Positions 53,376 to 61,880 are shown, numbered from the stretch's first letter. The stretch: DNA of 64,000 nt from Rhizobium sp. FY34 (GCF_005222845.1 NZ_STFZ01000011.1:151996-215995), one strand, 5' to 3'. Numbers and translations: made by a program. The notes: generated from the letters alone by a model not told the origin.

Positions 53376-54185
53376 ATGACATTGAGCACCACGCAATTGG
53401 ACAGGCGGGAAGCCGCCCTTCACCAAATCATCAAGGGCGCAGGCGCGCTTGCACTGGAATGCTACCGCAAGCGGCGCGCCGGCGAGTTCAGCCTGAAGGG
53501 CCGTCAGGATTTTCTGACCGAAGCAGACGGGCTGGTCGAGGCCCATATCCGCCACGAACTCGCCCAGCAGTTTCCGGAGGATGGACTTCTGGGCGAAGAG
53601 ACCGGCGGCACGACGGATGCGCCATCGCTCTGGGTCGTGGATCCGATCGACGGCACGGCCAATTTTGCCCGTGGCATCGACCATTTCTGCGTCGCCATCG
53701 CCTTCGTCGAAAAGGGCGTCGTCGAGCTTGGCGCAACGTTCAATCCGGTCAGCGGTGAATTCTATACCGCCCGCAAGGGTCGCGGCGCCATGAAGAACGG
53801 CGTCGCCCTTCGCACGGCATTCACTTCAGCCATGGAAAGCGCCTCGATCGAACTCGGCTGGTCGCCGCGCGCACCCGATGACACCTATATGCAGATGTTC
53901 TCGTCGATCCTGAAGAGCGGCGCCAATATCCGCCGCGGCGCGTCGGGCGCTCTGGCGTTGGCCTGGGTTGCTGAAGGCCGCACCGATGGCTATGTCGAAT
54001 ACCACATGAATGCCTGGGATTGCCTGGGCGGCCTGCTGATGGTGCGCGAAGCCGGCGGCAGAACCGGGCTCTATCCGGCCAATGCAGCCGCGATTGCCGA
54101 CGGTGGCCAGATCATCGCCGCAGCGCCAGCCCTTGCCGAGGTTCTGGCAAAGGCGGTCCAGATGCCCCTTTCGAGCATAGAATGA
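53376..54185 (+). CDS. inositol monophosphatase family phosphatase
   Basis: Mg-dependent phosphomonoesterase of 269 residues. Catalytic motifs: GEETGG (metal-binding Glu), WVVDPIDGTANF (D-x-I-D-G-T), and NAWDCLGG (A-W-D) near the C-terminus. Family members hydrolyse inositol phosphates, fructose-1,6-bisphosphate, histidinol phosphate or 3'-phosphoadenosine compounds. Being in an operon with an AfuABC-like transporter, it may dephosphorylate the imported ester (inference). Confidence 0.93.
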   Translation: MTLSTTQLDRREAALHQIIKGAGALALECYRKRRAGEFSLKGRQDFLTEADGLVEAHIRHELAQQFPEDGLLGEETGGTTDAPSLWVVDPIDGTANFARGIDHFCVAIAFVEKGVVELGATFNPVSGEFYTARKGRGAMKNGVALRTAFTSAMESASIELGWSPRAPDDTYMQMFSSILKSGANIRRGASGALALAWVAEGRTDGYVEYHMNAWDCLGGLLMVREAGGRTGLYPANAAAIADGGQIIAAAPALAEVLAKAVQMPLSSIE

Positions 54186-54197
54186 AGCGATAGCACA

Positions 54198-54833
54198 ATG
54201 TCTCTTGCCGAAAAGACCTTCCATTATCCCCGCGCCACAATCAGCCTCATTGAGAGCAATCTCCCCGGCTGGGATGTCGATCTTTATGTCGGCGGTTCCG
54301 ATGCCGCAGCCGATATGGACCTCCTGCATGCACGCAACATCAAGGCCGTGCTAAATTGCGCGGTCAATCTCGATATCAATCTGGTCAAGCACCCGAAGAC
54401 GGAAGTCGGTGCGCATCTAGTCCCGCACGGGTCCGGCCATGTGCGCTATTACAAGCTCGGGCTGATCGACGGGCCGGGAAATCCCGAGATGATGATGCTG
54501 GCCGGCTATCACCTGCTGCGCTCCATGCTTGACCAGGAACTGCCGGACAAGCCCTCCTATCCCTTGCGGGAAAAGGGCCATATCCTGGTCAACTGCCGGG
54601 GTGGACGAAGCCGCTCGGTGGCATTGGTCTCGCTGTTCCTGCATCTGGAATTGCCGTTCCGCTATCCCACGCTTCAGGCAGCGATTGCCCATGTGCGCGA
54701 AAAACGCGGGCTGCATCCGGATGAATGGTTCGAAACACCGAAACCCGATCTCGTCCACATCGCAGAGCGTGCAGGCGCCATGGCAAAACTGCTGACGGCG
54801 GCAGGTTATGGCAAGGCAGCGGTGCTGAAATGA
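54198..54833 (+). CDS. dual-specificity/tyrosine phosphatase-like protein
   Basis: Cysteine phosphatase-fold protein of 211 residues. The P-loop is NCRGGRSRS: the catalytic Cys and the CX5R arginine are present, but the His that normally precedes the Cys is Asn. A possible general-acid Asp lies in GLIDGPGNPEM upstream. DLYVGGSDAAADMDLL is the typical start of DSP-fold domains. Follows the IMPase-family gene by 12 bases and overlaps the LacI gene by four, so it belongs to the same operon. Substrate may be protein or a small organophosphate such as an inositol phosphate (inference). Confidence 0.85.
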   Translation: MSLAEKTFHYPRATISLIESNLPGWDVDLYVGGSDAAADMDLLHARNIKAVLNCAVNLDINLVKHPKTEVGAHLVPHGSGHVRYYKLGLIDGPGNPEMMMLAGYHLLRSMLDQELPDKPSYPLREKGHILVNCRGGRSRSVALVSLFLHLELPFRYPTLQAAIAHVREKRGLHPDEWFETPKPDLVHIAERAGAMAKLLTAAGYGKAAVLK

Positions 54834-55855
54834 CGAGACATCCGCCAAAGACACTTGCCAGTGCAGCCGAGGTGGCGCGGCTTGCCGGCGTGTCCCGATC
54901 CGCCGTGTCACGCACCTTCACGCAAGGGGCAAGCGTCTCGGATGAGACGCGCGAGAAGGTCCTCTCCGCCGCCCGCCAGCTGAACTATCACGTCAACCAT
55001 CTGGCGCGCGGCCTATCCCAGGAGAAGAGTAGGCCCGTCTGCATCCTGGGTGCTGACCTCAACGCGCCCTATCAGGCAAGCCTTCTCGATGCCATCACCC
55101 AGCGCCTGCAGATGGCCGGGCGCGCGGTAATGGTCATCAACACCGCTGGCGGCGAGGCCAATGCCGACAAGGCACTGCGCCAGACACTGCATTATAGGGC
55201 GTCCGCCACCATCGTTCTATCCGGCACACCACCGGCAAGCCTGGTGGAGACCTGCCTTGACAGCGGCCAGCACGTCATCCTCATCAACCGGGCCGGCCAG
55301 TTCGAGGGCGCCGACCATATCTCGATCGACCACGAAACCGCCATGGCCGATGCCCATCACATGCTGGCGCGAGCCGGCTGCCGGACGATGGCCGTGGTAT
55401 CCTCGACAATTGCCTCGGCAAGCCTAACGGCCCGCGAGCAGATGTTCATGGCGGCCGCCGAAGCGGCCGGTCATCATTGCACGTTGCTGCGGGCCGGGCC
55501 GACCAATTATGCGACCGGCGCCGAAGCTGCACGCCGCCTGCTGGCCGCCCGCGACCGGCCGGAGGCCGTGTTCTGCGTGACCGACCTGATTGCCTGCGGC
55601 TTCATGGATACCGCACGCCAGGAATTCGGCATTCGCATCCCGGACGATCTCTGCGTCGTCGGCTTCGACAATATCGAGCAGGCCGGTTGGCTGAGCTACC
55701 AGCTGACCACCTTTGCCCAGCCGCTGGACGAGATGGCCGGCGCCATTACCCGACTGCTGGAACAGAGCGCGGAGGGGAAATCGCAGCGGGCAAACCTCGT
55801 CTACGAGGCGCCGCCGGTCTGGCGCAACACGGTGCGCGCGCGGTCCAACGGCTAA
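54830..55855 (+). CDS. LacI-family transcriptional regulator
   Basis: Regulator of 341 residues; ATG 54830 overlaps the phosphatase stop (ATGA), with an open frame upstream that is out-of-frame phosphatase DNA. LacI helix-turn-helix at about residues 12-32 (EVARLAGVSRSAVSRTFTQG) and a sugar-binding-type ligand domain (CILGADLNAPYQASLLDAI, FCVTDLIACGFMDTA, VVGFDNIEQAGWLSYQLTT). Being the last gene of the transporter-phosphatase operon, it probably gives substrate control on top of PhoB control. Confidence 0.9.
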   Translation: MTRHPPKTLASAAEVARLAGVSRSAVSRTFTQGASVSDETREKVLSAARQLNYHVNHLARGLSQEKSRPVCILGADLNAPYQASLLDAITQRLQMAGRAVMVINTAGGEANADKALRQTLHYRASATIVLSGTPPASLVETCLDSGQHVILINRAGQFEGADHISIDHETAMADAHHMLARAGCRTMAVVSSTIASASLTAREQMFMAAAEAAGHHCTLLRAGPTNYATGAEAARRLLAARDRPEAVFCVTDLIACGFMDTARQEFGIRIPDDLCVVGFDNIEQAGWLSYQLTTFAQPLDEMAGAITRLLEQSAEGKSQRANLVYEAPPVWRNTVRARSNG

Positions 55856-55864
55856 CCGGAAAGG

Positions 55865-55879
55865 GCGCGTCAGACGCGC
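55865..55879. repeat. 15-bp palindrome after the LacI gene
   Basis: GCGCGTC-A-GACGCGC starts 9 bases after the regulator stop. It could be a short terminator hairpin or an operator for the downstream hydrolase gene. Confidence 0.35.
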
Positions 55880-56014
55880 ATGATCCATGGCCTCTCGCCC
55901 GAGCGCTTTGACGTTTGGCAGATCGATGAAACGAAAGGCCAAGACAAACGCCCTCACCTGTTTTACGACTGGCGCTCACGCTCAAAGACGCCGTCACACA
56001 GGGAGAAAAACACC

Positions 56015-56707
56015 ATGCGCGAAACCCAGACCGTCATCCCGGCGCCCGCCCCGGTGTTCTTGCCTGTCGCCGGATCGGAAGCCGTATTTCCGGTGCGCCG
56101 TGTCTATTGCGTCGGGCGCAATTATGCCGACCACGCCATCGAAATGGGGCATGATCCGTCGCGCGAGCCGCCCTTCTTCTTCCAGAAGAACCCGCAGAAC
56201 CTGGTCATAAACGGGCAATTCCCCTATCCGTCCCTATCCTCCAATGTGCATTTCGAGGTGGAACTGGTGATGGCGCTGAAGGCTGGCGGGCAGGATATAC
56301 CGCTGGAAGAGGCGCTGTCTTGCGTCTGGGGCTATGGCGTCGGCGTGGATTTCACCCGCCGCGACCTGCAGGACGCCATCAAGAAGGCTGGGCGCCCCTG
56401 GGAAGCGGCCAAGGCATTTGAGGCATCAGCACCCATCTCGCCACTGGTGCCGGCCGACCAAATCGGCCATCCGCAACAGGGGGAGATCTTTCTCGACGTG
56501 AATGGCGTGCGCAAGCAGACCGGCGATCTGGCGCAGATGATCTGGAAACTGCCGGAGATCGTCACCGAACTCTCAAAACTCTTTACGCTTGCGCCGGGCG
56601 ATATCATCATGACCGGCACGCCGGCGGGTGTCGGACCGGTCGTGCGGGGCGACCGCATTGCCTGCGGCGTCACCGGCGTGGCAATGCTCGACGTTACCGT
56701 CATCTAA
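56015..56707 (+). CDS. fumarylacetoacetate hydrolase family protein
   Basis: FAH-fold hydrolase/decarboxylase of 230 residues. Start at ATG 56015 with GGAG upstream. Typical blocks are VYCVGRNYADHAIEMG, PFFFQKNPQNLV, the metal-ligand region VHFEVELVMALKAGG (E-x-E), GVDFTRRDLQ, and MTGTPAGVGPV at the C-terminus. Length and motifs fit fumarylpyruvate/acylpyruvate hydrolases. A separate 159-bp gap precedes it, so it may have its own promoter. Linked by 29 bp to the gamma-carbonic-anhydrase-like gene. Confidence 0.92.
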   Translation: MRETQTVIPAPAPVFLPVAGSEAVFPVRRVYCVGRNYADHAIEMGHDPSREPPFFFQKNPQNLVINGQFPYPSLSSNVHFEVELVMALKAGGQDIPLEEALSCVWGYGVGVDFTRRDLQDAIKKAGRPWEAAKAFEASAPISPLVPADQIGHPQQGEIFLDVNGVRKQTGDLAQMIWKLPEIVTELSKLFTLAPGDIIMTGTPAGVGPVVRGDRIACGVTGVAMLDVTVI

Positions 56708-56736
56708 CGCAAAAGACCTTTCGAGGAGGAACCACG

Positions 56737-57270
56737 ATGCCGCTTTATTCCCTGGGCGAGTTTTCACCCAAAGTGCCGGCGCCCGGCAGCTTCTGGGTCG
56801 CACCTGGCGCGCATGTCATCGGCAAGGTGGAGATCGGCGAGGATGTCGGCATCTGGTTCGGCGTCACCATCCGTGGCGATAATGAATGGATCACCATAGG
56901 CGCTATGACCAATATCCAGGAAAACACCGTGATCCATACCGATTGGGGCTTTCCAGCCATAATCGGAACCGGCTGCACCATCGGCCATGGCGCAATCATC
57001 CACGGCTGCACGATCGGCGACAATTCCTTGATCGGCATGGGCGCCACAGTGCTGAACGGCGCAAGGATCGGCAAAAATTGCCTTGTCGGCGCCAACGCGC
57101 TGGTGACGGAGGGGCGCGAATTTGCCGATAATTCCCTGATCGTCGGCTCGCCTGCCAAGGCCATCCGCACCCTGGATGTTCAGGCCGTGGAGCGCTTGAA
57201 AGCCTCCGCCGCAAATTACGCCGCCAACTGGAAGCGCTTTGCCTCAGAGCTTGGTGCGCCGATCGCCTGA
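56737..57270 (+). CDS. gamma-carbonic anhydrase family protein (YrdA/PaaY-like)
   Basis: Trimeric left-handed beta-helix protein of 177 residues. Hexapeptide repeats run from about residue 20 to 130; the Zn-type histidines appear in ENTVIHTD, IGHGAIIHGC. Ends with GSPAKAIRTLD and a C-terminal helix. Homologues have weak carbonic anhydrase or thioesterase roles. GGAGGA precedes the ATG. Probably co-transcribed with the FAH gene. Confidence 0.9.
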   Translation: MPLYSLGEFSPKVPAPGSFWVAPGAHVIGKVEIGEDVGIWFGVTIRGDNEWITIGAMTNIQENTVIHTDWGFPAIIGTGCTIGHGAIIHGCTIGDNSLIGMGATVLNGARIGKNCLVGANALVTEGREFADNSLIVGSPAKAIRTLDVQAVERLKASAANYAANWKRFASELGAPIA

Positions 57271-57382
57271 CGTAAGGTTAGGAACAGCCCGACGTTAGGT
57301 AAGCCGGAAGGTAAAAATTTACATTTAATGTCTAATCTGCCGCCAAGCATGCACCTGCGGCTGCTTCGGAAGGTTTGGATCG

Positions 57383-58585
57383 ATGACCGGTTGCTCGCAA
57401 ACGCAATCTTCTGACAGGGACGTACTTCGCCAGCAGGTCGCTCAAGCGCTGTCTTCGCGGCGTCGCTCGCGCGTGTTCAGTCAGCCGCTGGAGGCCGACT
57501 ATCAGATCTATTCAGCCGGGCACAAATCTCGGCATGCGATCCCCGCCACCGTGATATGCCTTGCCATCTTCAATCTCGGCCTCATCGTGGATTATATGTT
57601 CCGGCCGGAGCTTTTCTGGCTATTCTTCTTCCTGCGCTCGGTTGCTGCAACGCTGCCCTGCTTTCTTCTGATCTGGCTGTCAGGCCGCCTGCCGGTCTAT
57701 TGGCTGCGTGACTGGATGGCCGCCGCCGGCCTTGCCTGGATCGGCGTGGGCGTCAATGTTCTCATCACCCTGCGAGATGCGCCCGCGGCGCAGCTTGCCT
57801 TCAGCATCGGCATGCTGATCATCGTTACCAATATCGTCTTTAACCTGCGCACCAGGGTTGCCGTCAGCACCTCCACATTGATCTGCGTGGTGACCGGTGC
57901 ATTCCTGTGGCCGCGCCTTGCAACGTTTGAGCAGTCCGACGTCCTCGCTCTTGCCTTTCTTGTCGCAACATCGATCATGACCCTGGTGGCAAATTCCCGG
58001 CTGGAAGGCACGCTGCGCCATCTTTATCTGCTCATCATGCGTGAGCAGATGCGCACCGATGCCATGGAACGCGAGAATGTGGCGCTGAGCACGATTTCCT
58101 TCACCGATGCCCTGACCGGCATCGCCAATCGCCGGCGGTTCGAGCAGGAATTCGAACGGATCTGCCGGATGGCCGTGGAGACCGGGAAAAGGCTTGCCCT
58201 CCTCATCGTCGATGTCGATCACTTCAAGCGCTACAACGATACCTATGGGCATCCCGCCGGCGATGAATGCCTGAAGCATGTGGCAGATGTTCTGGCGCAC
58301 CAGGTCCGCCACGACAGCGATCTGACCTGCCGGCTGGGCGGCGAAGAGTTTGCCGTGCTGATGCAGGATGCCGACGAAGACGGCGCATACCAGGTGGCCA
58401 ACCGCGTGCACACAGCGCTACTGTCCGGCTGGCCGGAGGGTCTGGCGCCGGTCACGGTCAGCATCGGGCTCGCCATCCTGCCGGGTGCGGCACCGGCGCA
58501 GATTATGGCGCTCGCGGACAAGGCGCTTTACCAGGCGAAACAGCAGGGTCGCAATCAAACAGTCCTGACGGCGCAGGCAGCCTGA
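57383..58585 (+). CDS. membrane-bound diguanylate cyclase (GGDEF)
   Basis: Protein of 400 residues. The N-terminal half has about six hydrophobic helices (residues about 55-205) without a recognised sensor name; a linker helix leads to a GGDEF domain (about residues 235-395) with FTDALTGIANRRRF and active site GGEEF. The inhibitory I-site Arg is missing: the expected RxxD reads HDSD. Makes cyclic di-GMP from GTP. Monocistronic and convergent with zur. Confidence 0.92.
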   Translation: MTGCSQTQSSDRDVLRQQVAQALSSRRRSRVFSQPLEADYQIYSAGHKSRHAIPATVICLAIFNLGLIVDYMFRPELFWLFFFLRSVAATLPCFLLIWLSGRLPVYWLRDWMAAAGLAWIGVGVNVLITLRDAPAAQLAFSIGMLIIVTNIVFNLRTRVAVSTSTLICVVTGAFLWPRLATFEQSDVLALAFLVATSIMTLVANSRLEGTLRHLYLLIMREQMRTDAMERENVALSTISFTDALTGIANRRRFEQEFERICRMAVETGKRLALLIVDVDHFKRYNDTYGHPAGDECLKHVADVLAHQVRHDSDLTCRLGGEEFAVLMQDADEDGAYQVANRVHTALLSGWPEGLAPVTVSIGLAILPGAAPAQIMALADKALYQAKQQGRNQTVLTAQAA

Positions 58586-58625
58586 GTTGCCAGCTCGGCG
58601 TTCGTCATAGTGCCTCTGTGCTTAC

Positions 58626-59027
58626 TTAGGCTGCACAGGCACTGCAAAGGCCGCGTAGCTCAATCGTCGTCTTTTCCGCCTTGAAGCCCTTCAACCGCGC
58701 CCATTCGTTCAGCCGGTCATCGATGGCGTGATCATGGAACTCGCTCACCTGGCCGCAGCTTTCGCAGATGGCAAAGGCCACTGTTCCATGATGGGTGCAG
58801 CAGGAGTGTTCCTGGTGCGAACAGGCGACAAAGGAATTGAGGCTCTCCAGCCGATGCACAAGGCCAAGGCCGAGCAGCTTTTCCAAGGCGCGGTAGACCT
58901 GGAGCGGCGCACGAAACCCATTGTCCCGCAGCTTATCGAGGATCGTATAGGCGCTCATCGGCTGATCGGCACGGGTCAGCACATCCAGAACCAAAGTCTG
59001 GTTTTTCGTGAGGTTCGGCGCGCTCAT
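58626..59027 (-). CDS. zur: zinc uptake regulator Zur (Fur family)
   Basis: Fur-family repressor of 133 residues with winged helix (SAYTILDKLRDNGFRAPLQVYRALEKL), the metal-binding C-terminal domain with HHG, and two structural-zinc Cys pairs (CESC and CSAC). Lacks the Fur-type HHHDH run; sits at the end of znuCB, overlapping znuB by four bases, which identifies it as Zur. Expected to bind the boxes in the znuA-znuC gap. Confidence 0.93.
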   Translation of the reverse strand: MSAPNLTKNQTLVLDVLTRADQPMSAYTILDKLRDNGFRAPLQVYRALEKLLGLGLVHRLESLNSFVACSHQEHSCCTHHGTVAFAICESCGQVSEFHDHAIDDRLNEWARLKGFKAEKTTIELRGLCSACAA

Positions 59028-59851
59028 GGGCGGTCTCCCGTTGCAGTGCGGATGCTGGCAAGGTGGCGACCGGCGTTGGGCAGGAAGCTTGCCAGGAAAA
59101 GAATGAGGGCAGCGACCACGATCGACGGGCCAGAGGGGCTGTCGCCGTAAAGCGAGCCGAACAGGCCACCAACCACGGCAAGCGCCCCGATGACAGAGGC
59201 AAGCACCGCCATGGCTTCCGGGCTTGCCGAAAAGCGGCGTGCCGTGGCGGCCGGAATGATCAACAGCGCGGTAATCAGCATGATGCCAACGATCTTCATG
59301 GCAATGGCAATGACGAGCGCCATCAGCAGCATGAAGAAAAACCGCGCGCGCTCAGGCTTCAGCCCCTCGGCCTCGGCCAGTTCATGGCTGACGGTGGAGG
59401 CTATCAGCGGGCGCCACAGAAAGACGAGGCAGACGAGCACGAAGGCGCCGCCCAACCAGATCAGCCAGATATCCTGGGGCGTGACGGCGAGGATATCGCC
59501 AAACAGGAAAGCGATGAGATCGATGCGCACCCAGGACATGAAGGCGACCATGACCAGGCCAATCGCCAGCGTCGAGTGCGACAGGATGCCAAGCAGGGAA
59601 TCCGCTGACAGCGCCTGACGACGCTGCAACAAAAGCAGAAGCAGCGACACGCCGACGGCCACGGCAAACACGCTGACCAGAAGATTGATCTCGAAGAACA
59701 GCGACAGCGCCACGCCGAGAAGTGCGGAATGCGCCATCGTATCGCCGAAATAGGCCATGCGCCGCCACACGACCAGGCAACCGAGAGGCCCGGTCGTCAG
59801 CGCCAGCCCGATGCCGGCTAGAAGCGCGCGCAGGAAGAAATCGTCAAACAT
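59024..59851 (-). CDS. znuB: zinc ABC transporter permease ZnuB
   Basis: Permease of 275 residues with about eight helices. The ATG at 59851 lies inside the znuC 3' end (8-bp overlap). Conserved MAYFGDTMAHSALLGVALS and a second GDILAVTPQDI motif are typical for ZnuB/MntB permeases. Part of znuC-znuB-zur. Confidence 0.94.
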   Translation of the reverse strand: MFDDFFLRALLAGIGLALTTGPLGCLVVWRRMAYFGDTMAHSALLGVALSLFFEINLLVSVFAVAVGVSLLLLLLQRRQALSADSLLGILSHSTLAIGLVMVAFMSWVRIDLIAFLFGDILAVTPQDIWLIWLGGAFVLVCLVFLWRPLIASTVSHELAEAEGLKPERARFFFMLLMALVIAIAMKIVGIMLITALLIIPAATARRFSASPEAMAVLASVIGALAVVGGLFGSLYGDSPSGPSIVVAALILFLASFLPNAGRHLASIRTATGDRP

Positions 59852-60746
59852 GGCGATGATGCTCCCCGGCCGCATCGGCATGATCGTGTGCATGGTTATG
59901 GTGATCGTCATGCGCATGATCATGGCTATGGCCGTGATCGTGGCCATGATGCCCGTCGCCCGGATGGCAGTGATCGGTAATGCTGCCATCGCCATGCTGT
60001 ACGCGCCCGTCCGGCAGATGTGTATGGTCATGGCGGTGATCGTAAAAGGCAAGCCCGCGGGCCGCCGCACCAAACAGACGGCGATAATCCTCGCTCTGGC
60101 TGACAACGGCTGGCGTTCCGCGGCAGCAGATATGGCCGTTGAGGCAGATCACCGTATCGGTACCGGCCATCACCATATGCAGATCATGGGAAATCATCAG
60201 GATGCCGCAGCCTTTCGTATCGCGAATGCGGCCAATCAATTCGTAAAGCGCGGTTTCGCCGGCAAAATCCACCCCCTGCACCGGCTCGTCCAGCACCAGG
60301 AGATCGGGATTTCGGGCAATGGCACGGGCAAGCAGCGCACGCTGGAACTCGCCGCCCGACAGATGCTGGACTTCAGCCTTGAGGAGATGTGCAATGCCGA
60401 CGGATTGAAGCGCCTCGTCAAGCGCTACAGGCGCAAGCCTGCCCGTCAGATGCATCAGACGCTCGACAGTCAGCGGCATCGTCCAGTCGACCGACAGCTT
60501 TTGCGGCACATAGCCAACCTTGAGGTTTTCAGCGCGCGTGACGCTGCCCTCATCGGCCCGTAGGACGCCGATTGCCATCTTGGCGGTCGTGGATTTTCCA
60601 GCGCCGTTCGGGCCAATCAGCGTGACGATTTCACCCCGACGCAGCATCAGATCCACACCACGCACCAGCCAGCGGCCCTGGCGCCGGATACCGGCATTGG
60701 CCAGCGATACGAGCTTCTCCTCGCGAGGCTTCGATTGCATCAACAT
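59844..60746 (-). CDS. znuC: zinc ABC transporter ATP-binding protein ZnuC with His-rich tail
   Basis: ATPase of 300 residues. Start ATG 60746, AGGA 6 bases upstream. Walker A GPNGAGKST, signature LSGGEFQR, Walker B LLVLDEPVQGVD. After about residue 245 comes a tail of roughly 50 residues extremely rich in His, Asp and Gly, probably a cytoplasmic zinc-binding buffer or sensor, as known for several alphaproteobacterial ZnuC. Divergent from znuA. Confidence 0.93.
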   Translation of the reverse strand: MLMQSKPREEKLVSLANAGIRRQGRWLVRGVDLMLRRGEIVTLIGPNGAGKSTTAKMAIGVLRADEGSVTRAENLKVGYVPQKLSVDWTMPLTVERLMHLTGRLAPVALDEALQSVGIAHLLKAEVQHLSGGEFQRALLARAIARNPDLLVLDEPVQGVDFAGETALYELIGRIRDTKGCGILMISHDLHMVMAGTDTVICLNGHICCRGTPAVVSQSEDYRRLFGAAARGLAFYDHRHDHTHLPDGRVQHGDGSITDHCHPGDGHHGHDHGHSHDHAHDDHHNHAHDHADAAGEHHRHV

Positions 60747-60784
60747 CAAAAATCCTGTGCGGCTGTTGCTCTCCGCTATCGCAC

Positions 60785-60801
60785 GCGTTATAGCATAACA
60801 C
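60785..60801. promoter_or_regulatory. Zur-box-like palindrome 1 (znuC side)
   Basis: GCGTTAT-AGC-ATAACAC: 7-3-7 palindrome 39 bp upstream of znuC, with core GTTAT/ATAAC perfect. The layout equals box 2 and the box upstream of the COG0523 GTPase. Confidence 0.65.
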
Positions 60802-60806
60802 AACCA

Positions 60807-60823
60807 ATGTAATAACATAACAT
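60807..60823. promoter_or_regulatory. Zur-box-like palindrome 2 (znuA side)
   Basis: ATGTAAT-AAC-ATAACAT: 7-3-7 palindrome, 23 bp upstream of the znuA start. Fits the ATGTTAT/ATAACAT type of alphaproteobacterial Zur operators. Confidence 0.7.
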
Positions 60824-60845
60824 ACACTTTCAAGGAGTAACCCCG

Positions 60846-61880
60846 ATGACGAAACTGTCCGCCGCGCTTCTCGCCTCGGCCTCGCTCTTCATCGCGGCAA
60901 ATGCCATGGCCGCGCCGGAGGTGGTCGTCTCGATCAAGCCGATCCATTCGCTGGTGGCTGGCGTGATGCAGGGCCTTGGCGAGCCGAAGCTGATCGTCGA
61001 CGGTGCTGCCTCGCCGCACACTTATTCCATGAAGCCTTCCAACGCCCGCGCCATTGAAAACGCCGATCTGGTGTTCTGGATCGGACCCAATATGGAAGCC
61101 TTCCTCGACAAGCCGCTCGATGCGCTGGGCAAATCGGCAAACATCGTTGCCCTGGGAGAGGCGCCGGGCCTTGAAAAGCTGCCCTTCCGCGAAGGCGGCG
61201 CTTTCGAGGCGCATGAAGATGAAGACGGGCATGATGACCACGCCCACGCAGCGGAAAAGCCGGCGACCGGTCATGACCACGCCCATGCGCATGGCGATGA
61301 TCACAAGCCCGGCGAAAAGGACGTGCATGCCGATGCGCATGACGACCATGATCACGAAGGTTTCGACACGCATCTCTGGCTCGACCCGAACAATGCGAAA
61401 GCCATGGTGAAAGAAATCGAGGCAAAGCTGATTGCCGCCGATCCCGGCAATATCGCCATCTACAACAAGAATACGCTGGCGCTGATCGCCCGCATCGATG
61501 CCATGGATGGTGAGATCGCCAAGACAGTGGAGCCGGTGAAGAGCAAGCCCTTCGTCGTCTTCCATGATGCCTATCAGTATTTTGAGCATCACTATGAGGT
61601 GAAGGTTGCCGGCTCCATTACGGTCAGCCCCGAAACGGCACCCGGCGCCGAACGCCTGAGCCAGATCCACCAGAAGCTCGGCGAGCTTGGCGCAACCTGC
61701 GTTTTTGCTGAGCCGCAGTTCACGCCGAAGCTGATCAAGGTGGTGACGGAAGGAACCAAGGCCCGCGCCGGCGTGCTTGATCCGGAAGGCGCAACGCTCA
61801 CCGCCGGCCCGAACCTCTATTTCGAGCTGATGACCAATCTTGCGACCTCGCTGAAGGACTGCCTTGCCAAGGACGCCTGA
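60846..61880 (+). CDS. znuA: zinc ABC transporter substrate-binding protein ZnuA
   Basis: Periplasmic zinc-binding protein of 344 residues with signal peptide ending ANAMAA. Zinc ligands in ASPHTY, in the THLWLDP motif and in FHDAYQYFE; between residues about 120 and 175 a His/Asp-rich loop typical of ZnuA. AAGGAG lies before the ATG. Delivers Zn to ZnuB/ZnuC encoded divergently. Confidence 0.95.
   Translation: MTKLSAALLASASLFIAANAMAAPEVVVSIKPIHSLVAGVMQGLGEPKLIVDGAASPHTYSMKPSNARAIENADLVFWIGPNMEAFLDKPLDALGKSANIVALGEAPGLEKLPFREGGAFEAHEDEDGHDDHAHAAEKPATGHDHAHAHGDDHKPGEKDVHADAHDDHDHEGFDTHLWLDPNNAKAMVKEIEAKLIAADPGNIAIYNKNTLALIARIDAMDGEIAKTVEPVKSKPFVVFHDAYQYFEHHYEVKVAGSITVSPETAPGAERLSQIHQKLGELGATCVFAEPQFTPKLIKVVTEGTKARAGVLDPEGATLTAGPNLYFELMTNLATSLKDCLAKDA

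Noticed and set aside
58609-58644. Imperfect hairpin AGTGCCTCTGTGC/GCACAGGCACT between the GGDEF and zur genes
   Set aside because: It needs a bulge, overlaps the zur coding end and has no T-run; too weak to list as a terminator.
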